Assembly (NCBI GenBank): GCA_020628815.1
Contig: JAHDEN010000022.1
Coordinates: forward strand, 1-51,208
DNA: 51,208 nt
DNA from: Chloroflexota bacterium
Lineage (GTDB): Bacteria; Chloroflexota; Anaerolineae; Promineifilales; Promineifilaceae
Direction of reading: 5' to 3'
Part shown: in pieces, positions 1 to 8,009 of the stretch
How positions within the stretch are numbered: position 1 is the stretch's first letter
Layout: every line of letters begins with the position of its first letter
The notes under the pieces: generated by a model
The model's database searches: none
What the model was told of the DNA's origin: nothing
Seen by the model: only the letters and a program-made list of their open reading frames with translations
Translations under genes and position numbers: made by a program

Positions 1-228
1 GAATACCAAGCCAAAATCAACGAAGCAAACGACATGCTCATGAATCCTGAACCTATTGCCGCCACCTATGGTGAAGGTGAGGAAGAAGCTGAGTATGACG
101 AAGAAGAAATGGAGGAAATGGAAGAAGAGGAGGAGTATGAGGATGAAGACGAAGATGAGGACGATGATGATGAAGGTGGTCTTCTCGGAATCGGCGGCAT
201 CCTTGGGTTAGGAGAAAAAGATGACTAA
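1..228 (+). CDS. C-terminal end of an unidentified protein with an acidic tail (partial)
   Basis: The reading frame is open from base 1, so the start lies left of the window; only the last 75 residues are seen. After about 20 ordinary residues comes a run of roughly 35 residues that is almost all Glu and Asp, followed by a Gly/Leu-rich stretch (GGLLGIGGILGLG) and the end EKDD. The stop overlaps the ATG of the next gene (ATGACTAA arrangement), which suggests translational coupling and one operon with the small membrane protein and the haem-binding membrane protein downstream. I do not recognise the family. Polyacidic tails can bind metal ions or basic partners, but nothing here proves that. 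Confidence 0.6.
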   Translation, partial: EYQAKINEANDMLMNPEPIAATYGEGEEEAEYDEEEMEEMEEEEEYEDEDEDEDDDDEGGLLGIGGILGLGEKDD

Positions 229-511
229 AGCGGCTCCCAAGCGCAAACGTCCCTCCGCACTTGACCCAACGTTACTTAAAACAACGTTGGCCCTCGGCAC
301 AGTTCTCGCCACTTATCTGGGTGCGGATATGCTAGCCGCCACAGATCCAACGCAGGCGGCCGCACCTGAATCACAACCGGCAGCGCAAATGATCGAGATA
401 CCAAACTCAACCGCGGCCGATGGCTTTACCCTCAATCTCGAGCCGATACCCGATGTGGTATCGGCCGACCAAATCCCACAGCCGGTCGCCAAAAGCCGAT
501 CATCTAATTAG
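221..511 (+). CDS. Small single-pass membrane protein of unknown function
   Basis: The 96-residue product has a basic N-terminus (KAAPKRKRPS), one hydrophobic segment at about residues 18-40 (LLKTTLALGTVLATYLGADM) and a polar Ala/Pro/Gln-rich tail likely to lie outside the membrane. The positive-inside rule predicts N-in/C-out. The start overlaps the preceding stop by 8 bases. It lies directly upstream of a ferric-reductase-like membrane cytochrome, so it may be an accessory subunit of a membrane redox complex; that is inference from position only. No family is recognised. Confidence 0.55.
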   Translation: MTKAAPKRKRPSALDPTLLKTTLALGTVLATYLGADMLAATDPTQAAAPESQPAAQMIEIPNSTAADGFTLNLEPIPDVVSADQIPQPVAKSRSSN

Positions 512-527
512 CTAACGGATAGAGGCA

Positions 528-593
528 CAAGATAGGGATAGAGATGTAGTTATAAACCTGCAATCTCTATCCCCTCTCCCTATCTCCATCTTG
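528..593. repeat. Intergenic word-repeat hairpin 1
   Basis: The left arm CAAGATAGGGATAGAGAT pairs imperfectly with the right arm ATCTCTATCCCCTCTCCCTATCTCCATCTTG. Both arms are built of the repeated word GATAGGGA/TATCCC, so several registers of pairing are possible. There is no T-run after it. It separates the small membrane protein gene from the cytochrome gene. It belongs to a class of intergenic hairpins seen repeatedly in this window. Confidence 0.6.
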
Positions 594-603
594 CCCAAAT
601 CTC

Positions 604-1284
604 ATGTCAAACTCAACTCAACCCATCGTTCCAGAAGAAGAACAATACAGCTATTCTTGGTGGGTTCCGCTCATCATTTTTGCAGTTATTTGGTGGGTCA
701 TTCCTTGGCTTATTCCTCAGCTACCGGTCTGGGTCGTAAGTGAAAAAGCGGCTTGGTTTCTCAGCCGTTCGAGCGGCGCAGTGGGATATTTGACCATCAC
801 CGCTTCGACCATCTGGGGGCTTTTGCTCAGCACAAAGCTGGTGAAGGAGTTTGTTCCCCCGGCCGTATCACTTGCGATGCACGAATGGCTCTCGTGGACC
901 GGAATCGGGTTGGCCGTTTTCCACGCTTTTGTATTGCTTTATGATTCCTACTACACTTACACAGTCGCCCACCTGCTTATCCCGTTTATCGGCCCATACA
1001 ATCCGATGTGGGTCGGTGTTGGCACCATCGCCTTGTACCTAATGCTGATCACCACCGTCACCTTTTACATGCGAAAAACGATAGGGCAAAAGAATTGGCG
1101 CAAAATCCACTATTTAACGTTTGTCGCCTTTATTTTTGCTACAGCACATGGGTGGATGGCGGGCACCGATTCGCTCCAATTGGCGACAATGTATGGTGTC
1201 AGCGGATTTAGCGTTTTGTTTCTAACCATCTACCGTATTATTGACGCAGCGACGAGCAAAACGAAGAAAAAGAAAACAGCATAG
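604..1284 (+). CDS. Ferric reductase-like transmembrane b-type cytochrome
   Basis: The 226-residue protein has about six hydrophobic membrane segments and resembles the ferric reductase-like transmembrane domain (FRD/cytochrome b558 type, MsrQ-like). Histidines at positions 93 and 107, then 169 and 182, fall in two neighbouring helices with spacings of 14 and 13 residues, which is the expected pattern for two stacked haems. There is no FAD or NAD(P)H domain, so it would act as an electron conduit with a partner. It ends in a basic tail (SKTKKKKTA), placing the C-terminus in the cytoplasm. It follows two small genes on the same strand and precedes a two-component system. The substrate is unknown. 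Confidence 0.75.
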   Translation: MSNSTQPIVPEEEQYSYSWWVPLIIFAVIWWVIPWLIPQLPVWVVSEKAAWFLSRSSGAVGYLTITASTIWGLLLSTKLVKEFVPPAVSLAMHEWLSWTGIGLAVFHAFVLLYDSYYTYTVAHLLIPFIGPYNPMWVGVGTIALYLMLITTVTFYMRKTIGQKNWRKIHYLTFVAFIFATAHGWMAGTDSLQLATMYGVSGFSVLFLTIYRIIDAATSKTKKKKTA

Positions 1285-1352
1285 TTTGTAAGCTGGTTGG
1301 CCACGAGTTGAATTCAAACGCAACTAACCAATCTACGAGCTATTACTTCCAA

Positions 1353-2045
1353 ATGACCAACATTCTCTTAATCGACGACGATCCACTCATTACCCGGCCG
1401 CTGGCCCAATCTTTAACCGGCCACGGCTACACGGTTGATATTGCTGAAAACGGTAAAATAGGGCTGGAGAAAGCACTTAACAACCGGCCGGATATCGTTC
1501 TGCTAGATGTCATGATGCCGGAAATGAGCGGTTGGGACGTGTGCAAAGAGTTACGTGCCCAAAGCGGAGTTCCCATCCTGATGTTAACCGCCATGAGCGA
1601 AGAGATTGATCGCATTTTGGGGCTTGAATTAGGGGCCGATGATTACATCACCAAACCATTTAGTGCGCGCGAATTGGCCGCACGCATCAAAGCGATGTTA
1701 CGCCGAGTCGTCATCGACCAAACCCCAGTCCCTGAAAAAACGGTGACCATTGGCAACTTAACCGTCAATTTTGACCGGCGAGAAGTGATTCAAAATGGGG
1801 AACAGCTGACCTTGCGCTACAAGGAATTTGAATTGCTCACCCTGCTTATGAATAAGAAGGGGCAGGTGGTTGATCGGGCAGAAATTTTTGACTTGGTGTG
1901 GGGGACCGATTGGCTGGGTGACACCCGCACGTTAGACGTTCATATCCGATGGCTGCGCGAAAAAATTGAGGACGATCCAGGAAATCCCGTTTTGATCCAA
2001 ACGGTGCGGGGTGTTGGCTATCGATTTATCACAGGGGATGGTTAA
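1353..2045 (+). CDS. OmpR/PhoB-family response regulator
   Basis: The 230-residue protein has an N-terminal receiver domain with the acidic pocket DDD at residues 8-10, phosphoacceptor Asp52 (LLDVMMPE), Thr80 and Lys101 (ITKPF). The C-terminal winged-helix DNA-binding domain ends in the typical TVRGVGYRF. I chose ATG 1353 because MTNILLIDDDP is the usual family start; a TTG at 1308 would add 15 unconserved residues. It is followed 500 bases later by a histidine kinase on the same strand, its likely partner. The upstream membrane cytochrome may be a target, but no binding site was identified. Confidence 0.9.
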   Translation: MTNILLIDDDPLITRPLAQSLTGHGYTVDIAENGKIGLEKALNNRPDIVLLDVMMPEMSGWDVCKELRAQSGVPILMLTAMSEEIDRILGLELGADDYITKPFSARELAARIKAMLRRVVIDQTPVPEKTVTIGNLTVNFDRREVIQNGEQLTLRYKEFELLTLLMNKKGQVVDRAEIFDLVWGTDWLGDTRTLDVHIRWLREKIEDDPGNPVLIQTVRGVGYRFITGDG

Positions 2046-2076
2046 ACCAATTTGTAGCGGCAAGATACCCCTTTTT

Positions 2077-2349
2077 TGTCCCAACTATTGTATTTACCCG
2101 CGTCTTTTAAGCTAGACAAGTCGCAAAATATCGCCAATCCGGGGCGAGCCATTCGGTAAAATTGATTTTAATATCCAAGTTTTTCCCCGAATGACTAGCC
2201 TCTACAACTGATATTAAATCGGAGGGGCTAGTCATCGCCAGATGAAAGGGGCAATCTTTGATTGTCACGCTCATCTGAAGCGATGGCTCGCCCATATAAC
2301 AAACAAATTTGATGTCTTGAGATGTTGTAACAATACATTAGTTGGGACA
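2077..2349. other. Highly structured intergenic element with nested and interleaved inverted repeats
   Basis: The ends form an 18-bp inverted repeat with one mismatch (2077-2094 with 2332-2349, right end AATACATTAGTTGGGACA). Inside lie further complementary pairs: GGCGAGCCAT 2143-2152 with 2283-2292; GATTTTAATATC 2164-2175 with GATATTAAATC 2210-2220; ATGACTAGCC 2191-2200 with 2226-2235; CAGATGA 2239-2245 with 2271-2277; CAATC 2252-2256 with GATTG 2260-2264. The third and fourth pairs interleave, giving a possible pseudoknot. No clear target-site duplication flanks it. It may be a structured RNA or a decayed transposon-derived element. A 62-codon minus-strand frame (2107-2295) crosses it but lacks recognisable features. 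Confidence 0.6.
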
Positions 2350-2472
2350 GATGGATACGCCTGAACAAACTACCAATTAATCACAACTGGCTGGTGGATC
2401 TCGCCCGGCGAAATGCAAAATTTTTTAACGAACCAAATCAAACTTCGATTTAGCCAGATTGTTTCCATTCCG

Positions 2473-2535
2473 GGGGTGAGTTCCCCTCATTTGATAGCAG
2501 GCGGACTCTTTTTAATTTAGCCGGTAACTCACCCC
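2473..2535. repeat. Intergenic inverted repeat upstream of the histidine kinase
   Basis: GGGGTGAGTT (2473-2482) is perfectly complementary to AACTCACCCC (2526-2535), with about 43 bases between. It lies 12 bases before the kinase start codon and could shape the leader of that mRNA. No T-run follows, so it is not a typical terminator. Confidence 0.5.
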
Positions 2536-2547
2536 TACGGCACGAAC

Positions 2548-3903
2548 ATGTTCAATTCACTACGAAATCGACTCATCACATTTTACTTGGCCGTCGTCAT
2601 CCTTGGTTTTGGTGGGCTTACCTTATGGTCGTCTAACCAAATCATGGCCAGCACCATTACTGACTTTGGAAACTCGCTCCAAATTCAAGCGCTGTCTGTT
2701 GGCGGCCGGCTGGGCGAAGCAATGGAATACAATCCTCAGGGTGCAGCAGGCATCCTGCAAGAAACGGCCGACAATGTGGGTGGAGAAGCAACCCTATTTA
2801 ATCGTTCGGGGCAGCTTCAGGATTCGACTTCTCAAACTCCATTAGCTCTTGTGCAAACCGATAGTTTTGTTCTACAGCAAGATGGGTCAAGAACAAGCCA
2901 AATTATCGCCTCGGCCCCGGTTGGAGAAGAAGGGGAAATTAACGGATACATACAAATCAATGTGCCCCGTTCGATACCGGCCGCGACTGCTCGACAGCGC
3001 CTGCTCGCATTGTGGGCCGTTTTTGCCACGTTTTCCCTACTCGGCATCTCAGCCACGTATTGGCTTATTACATCCGTGACTCGGCCGCTGGAGGATTTAC
3101 AGCAAACGGCCCTGACTATGGCGGGTGGAGATTTATCCCAGCGTGTTGCAGACCCTAGTCCCGATGAAATTGGGGATGTCGGCCGGGCGTTTAACACGAT
3201 GGCCGAGCAGGTTGAAAACATTGTGGCGGACCAACGGGCTTTTGCCAGCAACGCATCCCACGAGCTTCGTACCCCGCTGACCACCATCCGGCTCCGCACC
3301 GAAATGATGCTGCACGACGATTTAAACGAGGAAACAAAATCTGAATTTGTGGAAGAGATAGACAGTGAGGTCAAACGGATGTCGGGGCTTGTAGACGACC
3401 TGCTCTTACTCTCACGCATCGATGCCAAACGGCTTTCAGCCGGAACAGAACAGATCGACGGGGTACGCCTCATCCAACAATTAACTGCAAAGTTGCAGCC
3501 CAAAGCGGCCGGAAAAAATATCACGCTGTCACTTGATTCAGCTCTTGGGCAGTGTCCCATCACCGCAAATCTAAATCATGCCGAAACCGTTTTTCGTAAT
3601 GTGGTTGAAAACGGGATCAAATACACACCAGAGGGTGGCCGTGTCTCGATCAACTTAACACAAACGAAAGAGAAATTTCAGGTTGCGGTCACCGACACAG
3701 GGGAAGGGATTACGGCCGAAGATTTGCCCAATATCGGCAAACGCTTTTTTCGAGCCGACCGAGCCCATTCTCGAAAAGTGGCCGGAACCGGTTTGGGGCT
3801 GGCGTTAGTTGTGTCGATTTTGGAGCTATATGATGGCACGCTCGATGTTAAAAGTGACGGGAAAGGGAAAGGGGCAACGTTTGAAGTCAGTTGGCCCCTG
3901 TAG
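2548..3903 (+). CDS. Sensor histidine kinase (HAMP, HisKA, HATPase)
   Basis: The 451-residue membrane kinase has TM1 at about 8-28, an extracytoplasmic sensor region of about 120 residues, TM2 at about 152-175, and HAMP at about 176-228. The HisKA box has phospho-accepting His238 (NASHELRTPL). The ATPase domain has N box Asn355 (NVVENGIKYTP), G1 DTGEG 383-387 and G2 GTGLGL 413-418, so all catalytic motifs are present. It most likely phosphorylates the OmpR-type regulator encoded upstream on the same strand. The last 17 bases overlap the convergent gene on the other strand. The signal is unknown. Confidence 0.92.
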   Translation: MFNSLRNRLITFYLAVVILGFGGLTLWSSNQIMASTITDFGNSLQIQALSVGGRLGEAMEYNPQGAAGILQETADNVGGEATLFNRSGQLQDSTSQTPLALVQTDSFVLQQDGSRTSQIIASAPVGEEGEINGYIQINVPRSIPAATARQRLLALWAVFATFSLLGISATYWLITSVTRPLEDLQQTALTMAGGDLSQRVADPSPDEIGDVGRAFNTMAEQVENIVADQRAFASNASHELRTPLTTIRLRTEMMLHDDLNEETKSEFVEEIDSEVKRMSGLVDDLLLLSRIDAKRLSAGTEQIDGVRLIQQLTAKLQPKAAGKNITLSLDSALGQCPITANLNHAETVFRNVVENGIKYTPEGGRVSINLTQTKEKFQVAVTDTGEGITAEDLPNIGKRFFRADRAHSRKVAGTGLGLALVVSILELYDGTLDVKSDGKGKGATFEVSWPL

Positions 3904-4903
3904 CAAAGCGAACCGAAGCTGGGGCGTGATCCGACCCACCCCAGCCATTTAGCAAATAGGCCCCAGTCGGCCGAAGATCATCCCCACGATACAGCACATA
4001 ATCAATCCGCCTCAGCCCATCATCTTTTTCAGCGTCTGCCACGGTCCACCCATTGCCACGCAACCCCGCCTCACGCTGTCCGATCGTCATCTCTTGGCTC
4101 AACATCCGCATCGTTTCAGATGTCTCTACGCTGTTACAGTCACATCCCAGCAACACAGCTCCATCAAATTGGGCGATGGTTTCTAAAATCACTTCCGCCT
4201 GCCGATTTTGGGTGCGGGTGCGCTCATTAATGATGGCCGGGCGCTCTAAAAGGGGCGGATACTGCAACCCGTATGGGTTTAGATGGGCCGAAATCAGCAT
4301 GAGCCGTTCACCACCAAACTCAACAACTGCAACTGTCGCTGGCCGGTCGTTTTCTAAATCAAGCGAATAACTTTCGACAAACGGATGGCGGCTAAAAACG
4401 GCCGTTGTTCCGTAATCATGCGGGCCGCCCAGTTGAGCATAAGGGTAGTCGTCGGCCAAACGGGTTTCCAGCTCCACAAACATTTCCGGCCTGACCTCTT
4501 GCAGCATCACAAAGTCTGGGTTGTTGGTACGAATCACACTCGCCGCAGCGTTGTAATCCTGATTGGAGTACAGCACGTTGTAGGTCAACACGCTCATGTT
4601 TGGCTCGATGGCTTGAGCCGGGGTGGGAATGACATACGGCGCATAGAGATAGCCAAACAGCGCGGCCGGGAACACAAGCCATCCCAACAACCGCCACTGA
4701 CGCAGTGCTAAATTAGCCAACAGCAAAACCGGCAGCGGTGCAAACAAATAAAAGACAAGGCGGTTAACCAGCACCAACGGCCACCAGCCGTCTTTGATGG
4801 TGAGCCACAGCAATAACCAAACGGTAATCCCCAGAAAATAGCTCCTCGTTCCAAAGGACAAAGCTTTTTTCAAAGTATCTAAATTCATGTAGGGAATAAT
4901 CAT
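3887..4903 (-). CDS. Membrane-anchored endonuclease/exonuclease/phosphatase-family protein
   Basis: The 338-residue protein starts with about three membrane segments in residues 15-95, followed by an EEP-fold domain. Visible motifs are LTYNVLYSN (metal-binding Asn), LQEV (catalytic Glu), SAHLNPYG (His), GCDCNSVETSE (Asp/Asn pair), RIDYVLYRG (Asp) and the terminal GGSDHAP (Asp-His). These fit a Mg-dependent phosphodiesterase or nuclease acting at the outer face of the membrane. Two starts are possible, 4903 and an ATG five codons later at 4888. Its 3' end overlaps the convergent kinase gene by 17 bases. The substrate cannot be told from sequence. Confidence 0.85.
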   Translation of the reverse strand: MIIPYMNLDTLKKALSFGTRSYFLGITVWLLLWLTIKDGWWPLVLVNRLVFYLFAPLPVLLLANLALRQWRLLGWLVFPAALFGYLYAPYVIPTPAQAIEPNMSVLTYNVLYSNQDYNAAASVIRTNNPDFVMLQEVRPEMFVELETRLADDYPYAQLGGPHDYGTTAVFSRHPFVESYSLDLENDRPATVAVVEFGGERLMLISAHLNPYGLQYPPLLERPAIINERTRTQNRQAEVILETIAQFDGAVLLGCDCNSVETSETMRMLSQEMTIGQREAGLRGNGWTVADAEKDDGLRRIDYVLYRGDDLRPTGAYLLNGWGGSDHAPASVRFATGAN

Positions 4904-4934
4904 GCTTTTTTGGCTGTCACATCAAGCACATGGG

Positions 4935-5028
4935 TGCATGCGTCATTCCTGCGCAGGCAGGAATCTAGTACTAGGCTTATCGCTGGATACCCGTCCGTGT
5001 CTCCACAGGGATGACGCACGGGCATGAC
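4935..5028. repeat. Intergenic palindromic repeat of the GTCATTCCTGCGCAGGCAGGAAT type
   Basis: The segment begins with GCATGCGTCATTCC, contains a near-perfect palindrome ATTCCTGCGCAGGCAGGAAT, and ends with GGGATGACGCACGGGCATGACG, which is complementary to the beginning. Words of this type (CGTCATTCC...GGGATGACG) are known as dispersed extragenic repeats in many bacteria. It lies in the gap between two minus-strand genes. No coding capacity is seen. Confidence 0.6.
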
Positions 5029-5052
5029 GTTTGCAGCAAATCAACGTTCGTT

Positions 5053-7854
5053 CTAACCGGCTTCCAGCCCCTCAAAATGTGCGGCCAAAAACCGGCCGAT
5101 CAACTGATTCGCCTTCTCCGGTTCATCATGCTGCACCCAATGGGTCGCTTCCTCCAGAAAATAGATACTCCCCTCATCACAATACTTAAGACTCTGAACC
5201 ATCGCCTTGCGGGTGATGGCAATATCGTTTGCCCCAAACACAATAAACATCGGGATTGTGACTCGCGGGTTTTGCAACTGCAGCCGCCCCCATAATAACG
5301 CCCGATACCAGTTCACCATCCCCGTTAACGCCCCTGGCCGGGCCCAAGCCTCTTGGTATTTTTGCAGGTCCTCGGCCGTAAATGTGTCATCATGGCTCGA
5401 CCCCTCTAAAATTTTAGTTCGCGGAATCAAAAATTCAGGCAACCACGGCAGTTGGAACGCCAGAATATACCAACTCTTGCGCATTTGCTGCGGGTTGGTG
5501 CGCCAGCCGTTGCGCACCGCGTCCACATGCGGCACGTTTAGCACCATCGTGCGGTAAAATTTTTCAGGATTACGAGCCGCCAGCCACCAAGTCACAACCG
5601 CACCCCAATCGTGCCCGATCAAAAAGACTTTTTCCCGCTTAAAGCCGTCTATCAACCCCACGATGTCATCCGCCAGCTTATCGAGATGATAATCAGCCAC
5701 CCGCTTCGGTTTGTCCGATTGGTTGTACCCCCGCTGATCCGGTACCACAACCCGATACCCTTGACGCACCAAAAAGGGAATCTGCTCTTTCCAGCCGTAC
5801 CAAAACTCAGGGAAGCCGTGCAGCAAAATCACCATATCCCCCTCTGTTGGCCCGGCCTCTACCGTATGCAGCTTAATACCGTTCGTTTCTCTAAAGTGAT
5901 GCTCCAGCACAATTTCTTGATCACTTTCAGTATCGGCCGACGTGTGCAAAATCCCCGTTTCGATCTCAGATTCCCCTTTTTCGCGAAACAGTTTAATCGT
6001 GTGTGTTTGGCTCTCAAACGCATGGAACCAGCGCAGCGTTTGACTCTCTTGATCGTACTCCACCTCCCCATCCGAGATTTCGACACCCAAGCCGATCCCA
6101 TAATGATAGTCAGGCACAAATATTTCAGTCGGTTCGTTGATCCCGGCCGCATGTTCAAAGCTAAAGACAAACTCGCGCGTTTCAAGATCAAAATTCATAA
6201 ACGTCGGCTTGCCTGCAATGGCTCGTGGATACGGCCGACAAAACGCCCCAATCGCCCGGCCGCCTGCATCTAAATCATGCGGATCATCAAACTCATGAAT
6301 CTGATCTTTGCTAAAAATCGAAAGGTCTTCCCCATTCCACTGATCCCCGTGCGCATTGTCATTATCGGCCGTGTAATTCCAAACGGTGCCAGACATCAAG
6401 TTTGCATCCAACGCCCTAAACGTGCGATCCATTGCCGCACGATGCGGGCTAAAATCACCCTCGGTGTAGCCGACTTTGTCGTTCAGATCATACGGAATGC
6501 CGTACTCTCCCAACAGGGTTGGCCCCCCATACGCCTCAGCCCCTTCGTTGGCGATATGGGCCAGCTGTTCCCGAAACGAGCGTTCAACGTTTTTAGCCCG
6601 AAAAACCGGCTTGCCATTGTGAATATCGACCCCCAGCATGGGTGAAAACGTTTTGGTCAACAACACAATCCCATCGTACCAGTGCCCCGCATTTACCAGG
6701 CCATCTAACTCTAGTTTTGGCATCAGCTGGTTTAAAGCGGTCTCCGCAAAAATTAGCGCGTTTGGGTGGATGGCTCTAACCTCGGCCGTAAATTTTTCGA
6801 TGAACGGCCCCATGTGCTCACGCGCAAAGTCGGCCGCCCCAAAATAGTCGGGCTGCTTGAGTACAGGTTGGCCATTTTCAACCGCCCAAACGCCGTGCGC
6901 CTGCCACACCAGCTCAGCCCCATCTTGCCAAACGGTTAGCCCGTTCGGGTTTAAGGTAACTGTGCCAGATTGTTTGATACCGGTCCGGCCGACTTCAAAT
7001 CGCCCCACTTCCGGGCTATAGCCACCGGCAGCCGCCATCCCTTGAAAAACCGAAGGGGACGGACCATTTTGAAACATCCCCCATTTGGCATCGGTCAAAT
7101 CTTTGACACCAATGTACCCGTGTGATGGCTCGTTGAGCGTGTCATAGCCGATGACATGTGGCATCTCTTTTACCCGCTCCGCCACCTGCTTGACCGCGTT
7201 GATGTAGTGGCTTTGCAAATAATCCTGCACCGGCACATCGTCGATTTTGAGGTTGGGGGCAAAGCGATTGCCCCCAAAAAAGAGGGTCCACATCGTGGCG
7301 CAAGCCATCTTGCTGTAATTGGTCGGCCAGATCATGCGTGGGCAAGGTGTGTCGGGGCCGTGTTCCCGCGCAAATTCTTGATGGCTGAATGCGGCTCCGG
7401 TTGCGTGCAGGTTCTCGAGCTTAAACCCAACTTTTTCGAGCGTCCAACCGGGAGCGCCGTCTCCACCCGTCCAGCGGCTCCACACATCTTGATGGGGATC
7501 GATAAACACGAAAAAGCCGTATTCCCCCGCTTTTTCAACCATCTTTTTGACATAGTCTAGATAGATGAGGTCGTACAGGCCCGGCCCGGCGTGCTCAATC
7601 GCCTCCCACGTAATCAAGAAACGCAGCACGTTAAAGCCCCAGTGGCGCAGCCGCTCAAAATGCTCGTCTGCGTCGGGGGGTGCAAACGGCCGGCCGACAA
7701 ACGAGACCGCTTTATGCTGGTAAAAGTTGTGGTGCAGATGGGTGGCCCCGTTGGGATGTACGGGCAGTTTGGTTGAACCACCTAGATTTACCCCGCGCAA
7801 CATCACGGTCCGGCCGTGTTCATCTTTAAAATATAGTCCGTCTGTTTTTAACAT
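5053..7854 (-). CDS. GH5 (endoglycoceramidase/steryl-glucosidase-like) fused to an epoxide-hydrolase-like alpha/beta hydrolase
   Basis: The 933-residue protein has two enzymes in one chain. Residues 1 to about 625 are a GH5-type glycosidase of the glucosylceramidase/steryl-glucosidase kind (DPHQDVWSRWTGGDGAPGW at 119-137), with acid/base Glu242 (TLNEPSHG) and nucleophile Glu450 (LLGEYGIPYD). Residues from about 650 form an alpha/beta hydrolase of the soluble epoxide hydrolase type: oxyanion motif HGFPEFW at 679-685, nucleophile Asp749 (GHDWGA), probable acid Asp877 and His905 (THWVQHD). I chose ATG 7854; the upstream ATG at 7935 would add 27 residues encoded by an intergenic hairpin arm. No signal peptide is seen, so it is probably cytoplasmic. 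It may release an aglycone from a glycolipid and then process it; that is inference. Confidence 0.85.
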   Translation of the reverse strand: MLKTDGLYFKDEHGRTVMLRGVNLGGSTKLPVHPNGATHLHHNFYQHKAVSFVGRPFAPPDADEHFERLRHWGFNVLRFLITWEAIEHAGPGLYDLIYLDYVKKMVEKAGEYGFFVFIDPHQDVWSRWTGGDGAPGWTLEKVGFKLENLHATGAAFSHQEFAREHGPDTPCPRMIWPTNYSKMACATMWTLFFGGNRFAPNLKIDDVPVQDYLQSHYINAVKQVAERVKEMPHVIGYDTLNEPSHGYIGVKDLTDAKWGMFQNGPSPSVFQGMAAAGGYSPEVGRFEVGRTGIKQSGTVTLNPNGLTVWQDGAELVWQAHGVWAVENGQPVLKQPDYFGAADFAREHMGPFIEKFTAEVRAIHPNALIFAETALNQLMPKLELDGLVNAGHWYDGIVLLTKTFSPMLGVDIHNGKPVFRAKNVERSFREQLAHIANEGAEAYGGPTLLGEYGIPYDLNDKVGYTEGDFSPHRAAMDRTFRALDANLMSGTVWNYTADNDNAHGDQWNGEDLSIFSKDQIHEFDDPHDLDAGGRAIGAFCRPYPRAIAGKPTFMNFDLETREFVFSFEHAAGINEPTEIFVPDYHYGIGLGVEISDGEVEYDQESQTLRWFHAFESQTHTIKLFREKGESEIETGILHTSADTESDQEIVLEHHFRETNGIKLHTVEAGPTEGDMVILLHGFPEFWYGWKEQIPFLVRQGYRVVVPDQRGYNQSDKPKRVADYHLDKLADDIVGLIDGFKREKVFLIGHDWGAVVTWWLAARNPEKFYRTMVLNVPHVDAVRNGWRTNPQQMRKSWYILAFQLPWLPEFLIPRTKILEGSSHDDTFTAEDLQKYQEAWARPGALTGMVNWYRALLWGRLQLQNPRVTIPMFIVFGANDIAITRKAMVQSLKYCDEGSIYFLEEATHWVQHDEPEKANQLIGRFLAAHFEGLEAG

Positions 7855-7857
7855 GGT

Positions 7858-8009
7858 TTGATTTACGATTTGTGATTTTGGATTGACGATTGATCCGGCC
7901 GAAACATCTCGAATTCTATATCTTTGCTCATGCAAACAACTATTGATTCATGATTCAATTGAGGGATAGAAACCCAATCGTAAATCATCATTCGTCAATC
8001 GAAAATTCC
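7858..8009. repeat. Intergenic word-repeat hairpin 2 (GATTTACGATT family)
   Basis: The left arm is composed of words such as GATTTACGATT and GGATTGACGATTGA; the right arm carries their complements (AATCGTAAATCATC, CGTCAATCG). The right arm runs into the last codons of the EamA transporter gene (C-terminal EFSIDE), so the element has supplied the 3' end of a coding region. A second copy of the same word family lies at 9891-10034. Confidence 0.65.

Noticed and set aside
2107..2295. A 62-codon minus-strand frame inside the structured element
   Set aside because: It contains no family motif and overlaps the complementary segments that better explain the region; kept only as a remote alternative.
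2832..3563. A 243-codon open frame antisense to the histidine kinase
   Set aside because: It lies fully inside a kinase gene with all motifs intact, has no recognisable domain and Ser/Arg-rich composition typical of an antisense shadow.
5611..6273. A 220-codon plus-strand frame antisense to the GH5 fusion
   Set aside because: It overlaps conserved catalytic regions of the minus-strand gene and has no domain of its own.
7855..7935. Upstream start of the GH5 fusion protein
   Set aside because: The extra 27 residues are a translation of the intergenic word-repeat hairpin; the family start fits the ATG at 7854.
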